A stretch of DNA of 15,261 nt from Acidobacteriota bacterium (GTDB lineage: Bacteria > Acidobacteriota > Terriglobia > Terriglobales > Acidobacteriaceae), in contig QHZX01000196.1 of the NCBI GenBank assembly GCA_003224835.1, forward strand, positions 1 through 15,261. Direction: 5' to 3'. This document shows positions 1 to 7,585 of this stretch, piece by piece. Position 1 is the stretch's first letter. Every line of letters begins with the position of its first letter. The notes under the pieces are model-generated. The model saw only the letters and a program-made list of their open reading frames with translations. It made no database searches and was not told the origin of the DNA. Made by a program: the position numbers and the translations under genes.

Positions 1-1
1 A

Positions 2-547
2 CTCAAACTGATTATCAATTTAGTTAAACCCAAGTACTTTATTCCGGTCCATGGCGAGTACCGGCAACTTAAGCTTCATGCCGAGTTGGCCGCGTCCATG
101 CATGGGTCGGTCGGCAGCGTGATGCTGATTGAGAGTGGAGATGTTTTGGAGTTTGATGAACTGGGCGCGCGAAAAGCCGGCCGGGTCAATGTTGGACGCA
201 TTTGCATCGATTCCGGCTCGCGTGCTGACGTGGTTGAAGACTTAGTAATTAAGGACCGCCGCCATCTGAGCGAAGATGGCTTTGTGTTGCCGATTATCGC
301 GATCAATAAATTGACGGGAAAAGTCGAGATTTCGCCTGAGATCGTAACCCGCGGATTCTCGGCGGGCGAGAACGGGTTTATGGAAGAAGTCCGCCAGGTT
401 GTGGTGCAAACCCTTGGGCAGTCGAGTGAAGAAGAGCGGGCCGACTATGGCGTGATCAAAGAAAAGATCCGCGCGGACTTAAAACGTTATATTTCGAAGC
501 AGACTCAGAAGCGGCCGCTGATAATGCCGGTAATACTGGAGATATAG
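2..547 (+). CDS. rnj: Ribonuclease J, C-terminal part (5' end outside window)
   Basis: The frame is open from the window edge and encodes the last 181 residues of a metallo-beta-lactamase/beta-CASP ribonuclease. RNase J is a 5'-3' exonuclease and endonuclease for mRNA decay and rRNA maturation in the cytoplasm. The fragment opens with a segment reading KPKYFIPVHGEYRQLKLHA. Its PVHGE is the late beta-CASP motif whose histidine helps bind the catalytic metals. The C-terminal beta domain follows, with SGSRADVVEDLVIKDR and SEDGFVL, and the protein ends KRPLIMPVILEI, typical of RNase J. The N-terminal HxHxDH metal site lies outside the window. The TAG stop is 17 nt before the proposed start of the dehydratase, so the two genes are probably cotranscribed. 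The first internal Met (position 86) is not the real start, because homology continues upstream to the edge. Confidence 0.95.
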   Translation, partial: LKLIINLVKPKYFIPVHGEYRQLKLHAELAASMHGSVGSVMLIESGDVLEFDELGARKAGRVNVGRICIDSGSRADVVEDLVIKDRRHLSEDGFVLPIIAINKLTGKVEISPEIVTRGFSAGENGFMEEVRQVVVQTLGQSSEEERADYGVIKEKIRADLKRYISKQTQKRPLIMPVILEI

Positions 548-564
548 CCCAACGGAGTGCAGAA

Positions 565-1515
565 ATCGTCACACTCGATGACATTCGCAGCGCTCGTGAA
601 CGGCTGGACGGGATCACCGTCCGTACTCCGCTCATCTCCCTGGAGCGCGACGGCGGCACTCTTTATCTAAAACCTGAAAACCTGCAGCCGATCGGCGCCT
701 TCAAACTACGGGGCGCCTACAACAAGATTGCATCTCTCACTGATGAAGAGCGCGCTCGTGGCGTGATCACGTACTCCAGCGGCAATCATGCGCAGGGCGT
801 GGCATACGCCGCACGAGCATTGGGCACAAAGGCAGTGATCGTGATGCCGCGCAATGCCCCGGCAATCAAGCGGGAGGCAACTGCTGCTCTCGGTGCAGAA
901 ATTGTCCTGGTCGGACCAAGCGGAATCGAGCGTCAAATAAAGGCAGAGGAACTGGCAGCCGAGCACGGCTATGTGATCGTTCCTCCATATGACGACGAAA
1001 AGATCATCGCCGGACAAGGCACCGCTGGTCTTGAAATCCTCGAAGATTTGCCTGCAGTTGATCTTGTGCTGGTGCCCATCGGCGGCGGAGGACTCATCAG
1101 TGGAATCTCAACCGCGATCAAATCCTCAAAACCGAATACGACAGTAATTGGAGTTGAGCCGGAGGTCGCGGGCGATGCACAGGCAAGTTTCCGCGCCGGA
1201 GAGATTGTTAAGTTTCCTCCGGAGCAGGTGTTATCGACCATTGCAGATGGATTGCGGTCGCAGTATGTAGGCACGATAACGTTCGAGCACATTCGCCGCT
1301 ATGTGGACGACGTGGTGACGGTAACTGAAGAAGAAATTCTAGAGGCCGTACGGATTCTGTCAGAGAACCCAAAAACAGTTGCCGAGCCGAGCGGCGCGGT
1401 GGCTCCAGCGGCATGGCTGTTCCACCGCGACTCGCTCCCGGCATCGAATGCTTCCGTCGCAGTCATCAGCGGAGGCAATATCGATCCGGAGCTCCTGCGA
1501 CAATCTCGCTTCTGA
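565..1515 (+). CDS. Threonine/serine dehydratase, PLP fold type II, with putative ATC start
   Basis: This is a 316-residue catabolic-type L-threonine/L-serine ammonia-lyase, which deaminates Thr to 2-oxobutanoate (or Ser to pyruvate) using PLP. Visible motifs are GAFKLRG with the PLP lysine at about K47, SSGNHAQG at 71-78 binding the substrate carboxylate, the phosphate loop GGGG at 173-176, and GGNID near the C-terminus. The length fits the short TdcB/serine-racemase-like class without a C-terminal ACT domain. Start choice is unusual. The frame is open from 430 but has no ATG, GTG or TTG before the conserved core (the GTG at 763 would remove the PLP lysine). ATC at 565 sits 7 nt after GGAG (554-557), and its reading, then VTLDDIR, matches the usual family start M-V-T-L-D-D-I. 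RNase J ends just upstream. A mutated ATG or a base error is possible. Serine racemase activity cannot be excluded from sequence. Confidence 0.9.
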   Translation: MVTLDDIRSARERLDGITVRTPLISLERDGGTLYLKPENLQPIGAFKLRGAYNKIASLTDEERARGVITYSSGNHAQGVAYAARALGTKAVIVMPRNAPAIKREATAALGAEIVLVGPSGIERQIKAEELAAEHGYVIVPPYDDEKIIAGQGTAGLEILEDLPAVDLVLVPIGGGGLISGISTAIKSSKPNTTVIGVEPEVAGDAQASFRAGEIVKFPPEQVLSTIADGLRSQYVGTITFEHIRRYVDDVVTVTEEEILEAVRILSENPKTVAEPSGAVAPAAWLFHRDSLPASNASVAVISGGNIDPELLRQSRF

Positions 1516-1526
1516 GCTCCTGCGAC
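1489..1526 (+). repeat. 13-bp direct repeat across the dehydratase stop codon
   Basis: GAGCTCCTGCGAC occurs at 1489-1501 and again at 1514-1526, 25 nt apart. The first copy encodes the end of the dehydratase; the second overlaps its TGA stop (1513-1515). It looks like a small local duplication at the 3' end of the gene. No function is apparent. Confidence 0.7.
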
Positions 1527-1547
1527 TTGGCACTCGGTTAACGACTT

Positions 1548-2684
1548 TCAGTTGACGGTGATCGACTCCACTACCTTCGCGATCACTCCTTTCGAATCGA
1601 TGGCCTGAACCACGAATCGCTCGTTGCTCCCGGCCGGCAGGTTGAGGTATGTATTCAGAGATCCGCCGCTGACATGGTAGACCTCTTTAAAATTCGCCCA
1701 GACTTGCATTTGCGAAATCGGATTTACGCCCGAGGCATTGGCAACCACGTGCACTGGGTTACTGACCTTTACGTGGTTTGCTGGACTGGTCACGTTCAAA
1801 GTCAAGATCGGTGCTGCCATGAAACCGGGGTTTCCGACTATAACCCGCGAATAGTTGATGCCACTCGGACAGGACTGTGACGCGAGGGGGTTCGATAACA
1901 TTTGCAGTGTGGGGAATTTTTCCGTGCTCTCGCTGGACTCTGATGATTCAACGGCAAACGCCACGTAAGGACCAGAATTTAAGCAGCCCACAATGTCGCT
2001 CCTGCCGTTAATGCCGGTTACATTGTTATTGGCGAAATAGGTGTTCGGCTCCAGAAAGTCAGCGTCATTTCCGGTGACCCAAAACCCTTGCAAGTAGTCT
2101 CCGCTTTGCTCTTCGCCGACAAACTGGCCGGGGTTGTTGATCCCGAATAGCGTGCTGAAGTAGTTGGGCAAAGTACCTCGGGTGGGAGCGCTGTACAAGG
2201 TAAAGGTTCCGTTTTTGTAAATGAAGCCATTATTTGAATCTTCATTACCCACGATTGTCCCGGCATTATTTATGCCGACCAAAGCTGTGTCACTCGCCCC
2301 CGGATAATCAATCGTGGTAAATGCTCCATTGTGGCGAAGGAAGCCATGAGAGTTTGAGGAGTTCGGCAACGTGTACGAGCCGACCACATCACCATAATCA
2401 TTGATCCCCATAGCGAAGGTGCCGCTCGCGCCGGGAAAATCAAACGTCGTGTATTTGCCGTTTATGTATTCAAAAGCGTGACCCACGCCGGTGGTTGGAT
2501 CGGGATAAGAGCCGACGATCACGTTGCTATTATTAATCCCGTTTGCGGAGGTTTCCTGAGCAACGGTTCCTGGATAGCTTATTGCGGTGTACCGATAGAC
2601 AACAGCGGTTGAGGTTTGGGCGGAAGCTCCTGCGACAAATAAGGTGCAGATAGCAGCCAGGGTTGAAAGAAAACGTATTTTCAT
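1548..2684 (-). CDS. Secreted HAF-repeat protein with C-terminal Ig-like domain
   Basis: This is a 378-residue exported protein. The start at 2684 is chosen because AGGAG lies 7 nt upstream and the protein then opens with a classical signal peptide (MKIRFLSTLAAICTLFVAGASAQ). A longer reading from 2732 adds 16 residues before the signal and is unlikely. The mature part carries about six copies of a repeat with a GINxxxxxVG core, several followed by an HAF/HGF-type turn and YPGAS, as in the extracellular HAF repeat family (predicted beta-propeller-like). The last ~90 residues resemble an Ig-like domain (LNVTSPANHVKVSNPVHVVA onward) often seen on acidobacterial secreted proteins. A short ESSESSESTEK stretch sits before the last repeat. 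No enzymatic motif, sortase signal or PEP-CTERM anchor was seen. The gene is convergent with the dehydratase. Its substrate or role is unknown; cell-surface or extracellular location is inferred. Confidence 0.88.
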   Translation of the reverse strand: MKIRFLSTLAAICTLFVAGASAQTSTAVVYRYTAISYPGTVAQETSANGINNSNVIVGSYPDPTTGVGHAFEYINGKYTTFDFPGASGTFAMGINDYGDVVGSYTLPNSSNSHGFLRHNGAFTTIDYPGASDTALVGINNAGTIVGNEDSNNGFIYKNGTFTLYSAPTRGTLPNYFSTLFGINNPGQFVGEEQSGDYLQGFWVTGNDADFLEPNTYFANNNVTGINGRSDIVGCLNSGPYVAFAVESSESSESTEKFPTLQMLSNPLASQSCPSGINYSRVIVGNPGFMAAPILTLNVTSPANHVKVSNPVHVVANASGVNPISQMQVWANFKEVYHVSGGSLNTYLNLPAGSNERFVVQAIDSKGVIAKVVESITVN

Positions 2685-2861
2685 AAAATGACTCCTGTGA
2701 CTTGCGGAATAAAAGATGCAGGAGGAACTCACAGCGATGCCCCTGACTCGAGTTGGAGATCATCGGTAAAACCCTAAGGGAACTAGGGCCTCGCAACAGG
2801 CTTGCAGAGCCAAGTCTCGCGTCTGTGTTTCGTCTCGCAAGTAACTTCAGAGTTCCTGGTT

Positions 2862-2889
2862 TTGCCGAAACGATTCGTGCCTGTACGAT
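2862..2889 (+). promoter_or_regulatory. Possible promoter for the SH3b/TPR-like gene
   Basis: TTGCCG (2862-2867) and TACGAT (2884-2889) are separated by 16 nt. Each has some resemblance to sigma70 boxes. The transcript would begin at or next to the ATG at 2896, which has no visible Shine-Dalgarno sequence. The match is modest, so this is tentative. The rest of the 211-nt divergent gap 2685-2895 shows only a short palindrome, ACTCGAGT. Confidence 0.3.
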
Positions 2890-2895
2890 AGTTCC

Positions 2896-3834
2896 ATGGT
2901 GAAGTTTTACCGTTTAACTCTTCCCGTTCTCGCAGCCTTAATACTAGGATCGACTTTCGCGCAAGCCGATGTGGTCCGCGCTGCCACCATTCGCGTAGCT
3001 CCTATCTATCTCTCGCCTGATGCATCTTCTGCAAGACTCGCCGATGTCGACCGTGGGCGTGAATTGATATTTCTTGAAACGAGCGGGGACTGGGTCAAGG
3101 TAGAAGCAAATCTCACAGAGGAACGAATCGTCACCGGCTGGATGCAGACCAAGGGACTGATACAGTCATCCAGCCCCGAGGGAGACAAAATTCTGTTTGG
3201 CGAGGCGGTCGATTCAGAAGATCAGGCCAGCCAGCGCAACGGGCGCCGCTATGCGGCTCAGGATGCCATGCGGCTCTATAGCGAGGTGGCGGAGATATTT
3301 CCGCAGTCGCCGCTCGCAGGTGAGGCGATGTACCGGTCGGCGGACATTCGCTGGCAGATCGAGAAAGTCGATGTCATGTCCCTGCCTTCCGCGAAAGAAC
3401 AGGATGCTTATTTGCGCAAGGGAATGAATGAAGATTATTTCAAAAAGGTGATCAAGAAATTTCCTGGCACGAAATGGGCATTTCTGGCCGCGTATCAGCT
3501 CCTCGATAACAAGCTGTGCGGCGATTGGCAGGGGCAGTCGAAGTGTCCGCAGAAGGAAGCGGAGATTTACGAGAATTATGCCAAGCAGTATCCGCAATCG
3601 CCGGCCGTGGCACAGGCCTTCTACCACGCGGCATACCGCTGGTCGGCGCTGATTGCGATTTACAAGACTGAAGATCAGGCCAAGAAATCGGACGAAGCCA
3701 AGGGCCGGGCAATCGGCGATGCGCAAAAGGCAATAGCACAGGCCGGTGCAAGCGACTGGGGAACGCGCGCGCAAAGATTGCTTTACATGGTGCAGCAGGG
3801 GATCCCGACGTACGGGAATTCAAATGGAGAGTAA
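2896..3834 (+). CDS. Exported SH3b-domain protein with TPR-like helical repeats
   Basis: This is a 312-residue protein. The N-terminus (MVKFYRLTLPVLAALILGS, then TFAQA) is a signal peptide with likely cleavage after AQA, and no lipobox cysteine is present. Residues ~27-90 look like a bacterial SH3 domain (ATIRVAPIYLSPDASSARLA, SGDWVKVE, TGWMQ), a fold that often binds peptidoglycan or protein partners. From ~115 on, helical tetratricopeptide-like units appear (AQDAMRLYSEVAEIFPQSPL, FKKVIKKFPGTKWAFLAAY, EIYENYAKQYPQSPAVAQAF) in the style of BamD/YbgF-type periplasmic proteins. No Shine-Dalgarno precedes the ATG. The next element is the vapBC promoter, which begins 7 nt after the stop. A periplasmic scaffold or envelope role is an inference; the exact family is not recognised. 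Confidence 0.85.
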   Translation: MVKFYRLTLPVLAALILGSTFAQADVVRAATIRVAPIYLSPDASSARLADVDRGRELIFLETSGDWVKVEANLTEERIVTGWMQTKGLIQSSSPEGDKILFGEAVDSEDQASQRNGRRYAAQDAMRLYSEVAEIFPQSPLAGEAMYRSADIRWQIEKVDVMSLPSAKEQDAYLRKGMNEDYFKKVIKKFPGTKWAFLAAYQLLDNKLCGDWQGQSKCPQKEAEIYENYAKQYPQSPAVAQAFYHAAYRWSALIAIYKTEDQAKKSDEAKGRAIGDAQKAIAQAGASDWGTRAQRLLYMVQQGIPTYGNSNGE

Positions 3835-3841
3835 ACTGATA

Positions 3842-3871
3842 TTGACTGGGTATATATCAATGATATATACT
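3842..3871 (+). promoter_or_regulatory. vapBC promoter, near-consensus sigma70
   Basis: TTGACT (3842-3847) and TATACT (3866-3871) are each one base from consensus, with an 18-nt spacer. Initiation 7-8 nt after the -10 box would fall at 3878-3879, on or next to the A of the vapB ATG at 3879. No Shine-Dalgarno is present between promoter and ATG, so the transcript is probably leaderless. Confidence 0.65.
3850..3870 (+). promoter_or_regulatory. Palindromic operator for VapBC autoregulation
   Basis: The arm GTATATATC (3850-3858) and its exact complement GATATATAC (3862-3870) flank a 3-nt centre (AAT). The dyad covers most of the promoter spacer and five of the six -10 bases. In VapBC families, the AbrB/SpoVT-like antitoxin dimer, alone or in complex with toxin, binds such palindromes at its own promoter. 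Binding here would block RNA polymerase. The role is inferred from position and family. Confidence 0.65.
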
Positions 3872-3878
3872 TACAGCG

Positions 3879-4118
3879 ATGAAGGATACCGCCAAACTCT
3901 TCAATAATGGCCGTAGCCAAGCCGTGCGCCTGCCACGAGAATTTCGGTTCGAAGGCGATCGGGTGCGTATCCGCAAAGTTCCGAACGGAGTTCTACTCGA
4001 ACCCCTGATCGCGGACACAACTATCTGGTTCGAAGAATTGGACCGGTTCAACTCCGAGCCGTTCATACCAGAAGGCCGCAGCCAGCCGATCACGCCAAAA
4101 CGTGAGATTTTCAAGTGA
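3879..4118 (+). CDS. vapB: Antitoxin VapB, AbrB/SpoVT family
   Basis: This is a 79-residue antitoxin. Residues 1-47 form the swapped-hairpin AbrB/SpoVT/MazE DNA-binding domain, with the hallmark [18 protein letters not shown] followed by GDRVRIRKV and GVLLEPL. The C-terminal tail (about 50-79, with WFEELDRF) would wrap around and inhibit the PIN-domain toxin. The tail ends in a basic, proline-rich stretch. The stop overlaps the vapC start in a GTGA arrangement, which couples translation of the pair. The gene lies directly behind the palindromic promoter and likely autoregulates it. MazE-type antitoxins share this DNA-binding fold, but the PIN partner downstream identifies VapB. Confidence 0.93.
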   Translation: MKDTAKLFNNGRSQAVRLPREFRFEGDRVRIRKVPNGVLLEPLIADTTIWFEELDRFNSEPFIPEGRSQPITPKREIFK

Positions 4119-4528
4119 ATTTCCTGCTGGATACCAACGCTTGCATTGCGCTGATCAATGGTAAACCGGCGCCGCTGCGGAATAAATTCCATCGTGGAGC
4201 AAATGCGGGTGATCAATTCTTTGTGTCATCGGTGGCGATCTTCGAGTTGTGGTACGGCGTTTTCAAGAGCTCACGAACAGAATTCAACACAAGTCGAGTT
4301 GAGACATTCTTGTCTGGTCCTGTTTCCTTACTCCCATTCGACGATGAAGATGCCAAGGCTGCAGGATCCGTCCGTGCTGCCTTGGAAAAGCGCGGAAGGC
4401 CGATCGGAGCTTACGACCTGCTTCTAGCCGGGCAGGCGATCCGTCATCAAATGACTTTAATTACCGCGAATGTCTCAGAATTTTCCAGAGTGAAAGAACT
4501 AGACTGGGAGGATTGGGGCAAGAGTTAG
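4115..4528 (+). CDS. vapC: Toxin VapC, PIN-domain ribonuclease
   Basis: This is a 137-residue PIN-domain endoribonuclease. VapC toxins are Mg2+-dependent and typically cut tRNAs (often initiator tRNA) or rRNA; the target here cannot be read from sequence. Acidic active-site residues are D6 ([12 protein letters not shown]), E44 (AIFELWYGV) and D101 ([12 protein letters not shown]). The fourth position is N119 in TANVSEF, a common Asn variant. The start is GTG at 4115, overlapping the vapB TGA by 3 nt, with no separate ribosome binding site; translation is probably coupled. The length is normal and all three core acidic residues remain, so the toxin appears intact. The pair is a self-contained module between unrelated genes, consistent with horizontal gain, though base use is not visibly different from its neighbours. 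Confidence 0.94.
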   Translation: MNFLLDTNACIALINGKPAPLRNKFHRGANAGDQFFVSSVAIFELWYGVFKSSRTEFNTSRVETFLSGPVSLLPFDDEDAKAAGSVRAALEKRGRPIGAYDLLLAGQAIRHQMTLITANVSEFSRVKELDWEDWGKS

Positions 4529-4553
4529 AGCTGAGTCGCTTAGCGAGGTAGAT

Positions 4554-5732
4554 ATGCGTGAAGCAGTAATCGTCTCATCTGTACGTACTCCAATTGGCCG
4601 CGCTTTCAAAGGAACGCTGCGCTCGACGCGGCCCGATGAACTGGCTGCGGTTGCGATTAAAGGCGCACTTGATCGCGTGCCCCAATTAAATTCGAAAGAA
4701 ATTGAAGATGTGATTCTCGGTTGCGCCATGCCGGAGGCCGAGCAAGGCATGAACGTCGCGCGAATCGCTTCCCTCCGCGCTGGATTGCCGGTCGAAGCTT
4801 CAGCCATAACGATCAATCGCTTCTGCTCTTCTGGCCTGCAGGCGATTGCCATGGCTGCGGAGCGAATCATGGCGGGCGCAGCTGAGGTCATGGTGGCTGG
4901 CGGGACCGAATCCATGACGATGATTCCGATGGGCGGAAACAAGATTTCGCCGAATCCCTGGCTGGTGGAACATTATCCCGATGCATATCTTTCAATGGGA
5001 CTGACCGCGGAGCGGCTGGCGAAAAGATTTGCTATTACGCGCGAAGCGGCGGATGAATTTTCATTGCGCAGTCATCAGAAAGCGATGGCGGCAATTCAAT
5101 CGGGGAAATTTGACGACGAGACAGTACCGGTGCCGGTGAGCTTCACGACTCCGAACGGTTCAAAGCCCAAACGGCAGGAAATTGTATTCAAGATCGATGA
5201 AGGTCCGCGTGCTGATACTTCGCTCGAAGCGCTAGCTGGCTTGAAACCAGCATTCCACGTCAAGGGGACAGTAACTGCCGGTAACTCGTCGCAGATGTCG
5301 GATGGCGCAGCTGCGGCGGTGGTTATGTCGGCGGAGCGCGCGCGATCGCTAGGAATTAAACCACTGGCACGTTTCGTAGCATTCGCAACCGCGGGGTATA
5401 AGCCGGAAGAGATGGGACTAGGGCCGGTGTTCGCGATTCCAAAGGTGTTGAAACTCGCGGGATTGAAATTATCTGACATCGACGTGATTGAATTGAACGA
5501 AGCCTTCGCGGCCCAATCATTAGCAGTGATTCAGGAAGCGGCACTCGACCCCGAGCGCGTCAATCCTAACGGCGGCGCCATTGCGTTGGGACATCCGTTG
5601 GGATGTACTGGCGCAAAACTCACCGCGACGATCATTTGTGAAATGAAGCGGCGCAATGCGCATTACGGATTGGTGACGATGTGCGTAGGTGGCGGCATGG
5701 GTGCGGCGGGTATTTTCGAGAATCTGAATTAA
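4554..5732 (+). CDS. Acetyl-CoA C-acyltransferase (3-ketoacyl-CoA thiolase)
   Basis: This is a 392-residue thiolase, the usual family length. It cleaves 3-ketoacyl-CoA with CoA, or in reverse condenses acyl-CoAs, acting in fatty-acid beta-oxidation. The catalytic set is complete: nucleophile C91 in [13 protein letters not shown] at 315-318, H347 in [15 protein letters not shown], and C377 in MCVGGGMG. The CSSGLQ form resembles long-chain thiolases (FadA/ACAA1-like) more than biosynthetic acetoacetyl-CoA thiolases (usually CGSG), but substrate length cannot be settled. The start is supported by GAGG (4545-4548), 5 nt before the ATG. No FadB-type partner lies beside it; the next gene is an aminotransferase 36 nt downstream. 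The upstream VapBC ends 25 nt before, so readthrough is possible. Confidence 0.93.
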   Translation: MREAVIVSSVRTPIGRAFKGTLRSTRPDELAAVAIKGALDRVPQLNSKEIEDVILGCAMPEAEQGMNVARIASLRAGLPVEASAITINRFCSSGLQAIAMAAERIMAGAAEVMVAGGTESMTMIPMGGNKISPNPWLVEHYPDAYLSMGLTAERLAKRFAITREAADEFSLRSHQKAMAAIQSGKFDDETVPVPVSFTTPNGSKPKRQEIVFKIDEGPRADTSLEALAGLKPAFHVKGTVTAGNSSQMSDGAAAAVVMSAERARSLGIKPLARFVAFATAGYKPEEMGLGPVFAIPKVLKLAGLKLSDIDVIELNEAFAAQSLAVIQEAALDPERVNPNGGAIALGHPLGCTGAKLTATIICEMKRRNAHYGLVTMCVGGGMGAAGIFENLN

Positions 5733-5746
5733 TCACCGCACGGTAG

Positions 5747-5752
5747 TAAAAT
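5747..5752 (+). promoter_or_regulatory. Possible -10 box before the aminotransferase
   Basis: TAAAAT lies 16 nt before the ATG at 5769, where no Shine-Dalgarno is visible. No convincing -35 hexamer lies at the right distance (CTGAAT at 5724-5729 is weak). Tentative. Confidence 0.25.
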
Positions 5753-5768
5753 AATCCGTTTTGCCGCT

Positions 5769-6962
5769 ATGTCTCGTGCTGTCCAGTTCGAACTGCGGTT
5801 GGCCAGGCGCATGTCGCGGCTTGGGACCGAAACCGCATTTGAAGTTCTGAATCGGGCGCGGGAGCTGGAGCGGCAGGGCAAAGAAATCATCCATTTAGAA
5901 ATCGGCGAGCCCGATTTCGATACTCCGCAAAACATTATTCACTCCGCTGTGGACGCGCTTAATGCCGGCTGGACCCACTATGGTCCTTCGGCCGGCCTGC
6001 CTGACCTGCGAAAAGCAATTGCCGATGAAGTGAGCCGCACTCGCGGGGTTCGGGTGCAGCCCGACGAAGTGGTGGTGGTTCCCGGAGGCAAGCCGATTAT
6101 CTTCTTTTCGATCCTTGCGCTCGTTGACGAAGGCGACGAGGTCATCTACCCGAATCCTGGATTTCCGATTTATGGGTCAATGATCAACTATGTTGGCGGA
6201 CGCGGTGTGCCCATTCGGCTCCGCGAAGAAAGAGATTTCCGCCTGGATGTTGACGAACTGAAGAAACTGATCAGCGACCGCACCAAGCTGATCATTATGA
6301 ATTCGCCGCATAACCCTACCGGTGGAGTGCTTAACAAACATGACATTGAGCAGATCGCTCAGGTTATTGGTGACCGCAACATTTTTATTTTGTCCGACGA
6401 GATTTATAGTCGTCTGATTTTCGAGGGCAGCCATCACTCGATTATTTCCGAACCGGGGCTCAAAGAGCGCACCATTCTGCTCGACGGATTTTCTAAAGCG
6501 TACGCCATGACCGGCTGGCGCATGGGATATGGAGTGATGCGTACCGATTTAGCGGCCCATGTCGCGCGGCTGATGACGAACTCGAATTCCTGCACTGCAA
6601 GTTTTTCTCAAGTGGCGGGAATCGAGGCGTTGCATGGTGATCAGAGCTCGGTCGACCACATGCGCACAGAATTTCAGGGGCGACGGGATATGTTCGTTGC
6701 AGGGCTAAATCGCATTAAAGGGTTCACTTGCAGAATGCCGAAAGGTGCCTTTTACGTTTTCCCGAATATCACCGGTACCGGCTGTAAATCGAAGCCTCTG
6801 GCGGACGCGCTGCTCGAAGAAGCCGGCGTGGCTTGCCTTTCGGGCACTTCGTTTGGAGAATTCGGTGAAGGCTATTTGCGCTTCAGCATTGCTAATTCCA
6901 TGGAGAATCTGGGCAAGGCCTTGGAGCGAGTGCAGCACTGGGTTTCACAGAAAGGTTTGTAG
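5769..6962 (+). CDS. Class I PLP-dependent aminotransferase (aspartate/aromatic type)
   Basis: This is a 397-residue fold-type I aminotransferase that moves an amino group between an amino acid and a 2-oxo acid in the cytoplasm. Family residues visible: N182 in SPHNPTGG, D210 and Y213 in LSDEIYS (PLP ring contacts), Schiff-base lysine K243 in DGFSKAYAMTGWRMGY, and R371 in YLRFSIANS, which binds the substrate carboxylate. The N-terminal HLEIGEPDFDTP is typical of the aspartate/aromatic subgroup; exact substrates are not readable. Met15 (position 5811) is an alternative start, since LGTETAFEVL follows directly and the first 14 residues look dispensable. It follows the thiolase by 36 nt, and its ATG has no clear ribosome binding site. 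Downstream, repeat copy D separates it from the next gene. Confidence 0.92.
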   Translation: MSRAVQFELRLARRMSRLGTETAFEVLNRARELERQGKEIIHLEIGEPDFDTPQNIIHSAVDALNAGWTHYGPSAGLPDLRKAIADEVSRTRGVRVQPDEVVVVPGGKPIIFFSILALVDEGDEVIYPNPGFPIYGSMINYVGGRGVPIRLREERDFRLDVDELKKLISDRTKLIIMNSPHNPTGGVLNKHDIEQIAQVIGDRNIFILSDEIYSRLIFEGSHHSIISEPGLKERTILLDGFSKAYAMTGWRMGYGVMRTDLAAHVARLMTNSNSCTASFSQVAGIEALHGDQSSVDHMRTEFQGRRDMFVAGLNRIKGFTCRMPKGAFYVFPNITGTGCKSKPLADALLEEAGVACLSGTSFGEFGEGYLRFSIANSMENLGKALERVQHWVSQKGL

Positions 6963-6978
6963 TCGGTCGACCCTTGAG

Positions 6979-7006
6979 CCCGCGTCCTCTGCGGTTGAGA
7001 GCTTTT
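6979..7006 (-). repeat. Interspersed AACCGCAGAG-type repeat, copy D
   Basis: Read on the minus strand it begins AAAAGCTCTC and continues AACCGCAGAGGACGCGGG. It matches the three copies at 8708-8972 (24 of 28 positions against copy A by eye). It fills about half of the 60-nt gap between the aminotransferase and the split-barrel gene and ends 16 nt before the next ATG. Confidence 0.75.
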
Positions 7007-7022
7007 GATTCGGACGTCAGTC

Positions 7023-7535
7023 ATGCCAAAGCCAAAAAACAATTCGCCAAAACCCACGCGGCCGAGCATTCCCGGGTACGGTCTGCCAAAGAGCAAGAAG
7101 GGCCTGCTTCAGTGGAAATGGGCCGAGGACCGGCTCAAGAAAAGCCGGCAGTATTGGATCGCGACAACTCGACCTGACGGGCGGCCGCACGTGATGGTCA
7201 TCTGGGCGCTGTGGATGGATGGCTTGCTATATTTCAGCACAGGCAAGAATTCGCGCAAGGCTCAGAATCTAGAACTCAATCCTCATTGCACTATTTGTAA
7301 CGATCAGGCAGATGAGGCCGTCATCCTGGAGGGCACGGTTGAAACAGAGCGGAACGTGGAACGTATCCGCGAGTTCGTTCCGCGTTATGAGAAAAAGTAC
7401 AAATGGAAACTCGGTGAGATGGGCGACAAAATGATTGCGCTCGAAGATCCAGTATTTTATCTTCGCCCGCGGGTGGCATTTGGGTTATGGGAGAAGAAGT
7501 TCCAGAGCAGCGCCACGCGGTGGATTTTCCGGTAA
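7023..7535 (+). CDS. Pyridoxamine 5'-phosphate oxidase-like flavin split-barrel protein
   Basis: This is a 170-residue protein of the PNPOx-like split-barrel superfamily. Recognisable pieces are the strand pair YWIATTRPDGRPHVMVIWALWMDG, LYFSTGKNSRKAQNLELNP and CTICNDQADEAVILEGTVE, which form the flavin (FMN or F420) binding half-barrel. The last part (YLRPRVAFGLWE) is typical of uncharacterised oxidoreductases in this group. It is not PdxH itself, because the length and the PLP-site motifs do not fit. The N-terminus is basic and Pro/Lys-rich. ATG at 7023 is preferred; TTG at 7005 would add 6 residues and overlap repeat copy D. No good Shine-Dalgarno was seen for either. Cofactor and substrate are unknown. 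Confidence 0.85.
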   Translation: MPKPKNNSPKPTRPSIPGYGLPKSKKGLLQWKWAEDRLKKSRQYWIATTRPDGRPHVMVIWALWMDGLLYFSTGKNSRKAQNLELNPHCTICNDQADEAVILEGTVETERNVERIREFVPRYEKKYKWKLGEMGDKMIALEDPVFYLRPRVAFGLWEKKFQSSATRWIFR

Positions 7536-7585
7536 GGCGCCTATAACGATCAACCACTAAGCTACAGAAGGACGATACATCCCTG

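Noticed and set aside
3214..3774. Minus-strand open frame of 186 codons inside the SH3b/TPR-like gene
   Set aside because: The plus-strand frame has a signal peptide and domain structure. The minus frame has low-complexity hydrophobic/Arg patterns and no start signal.
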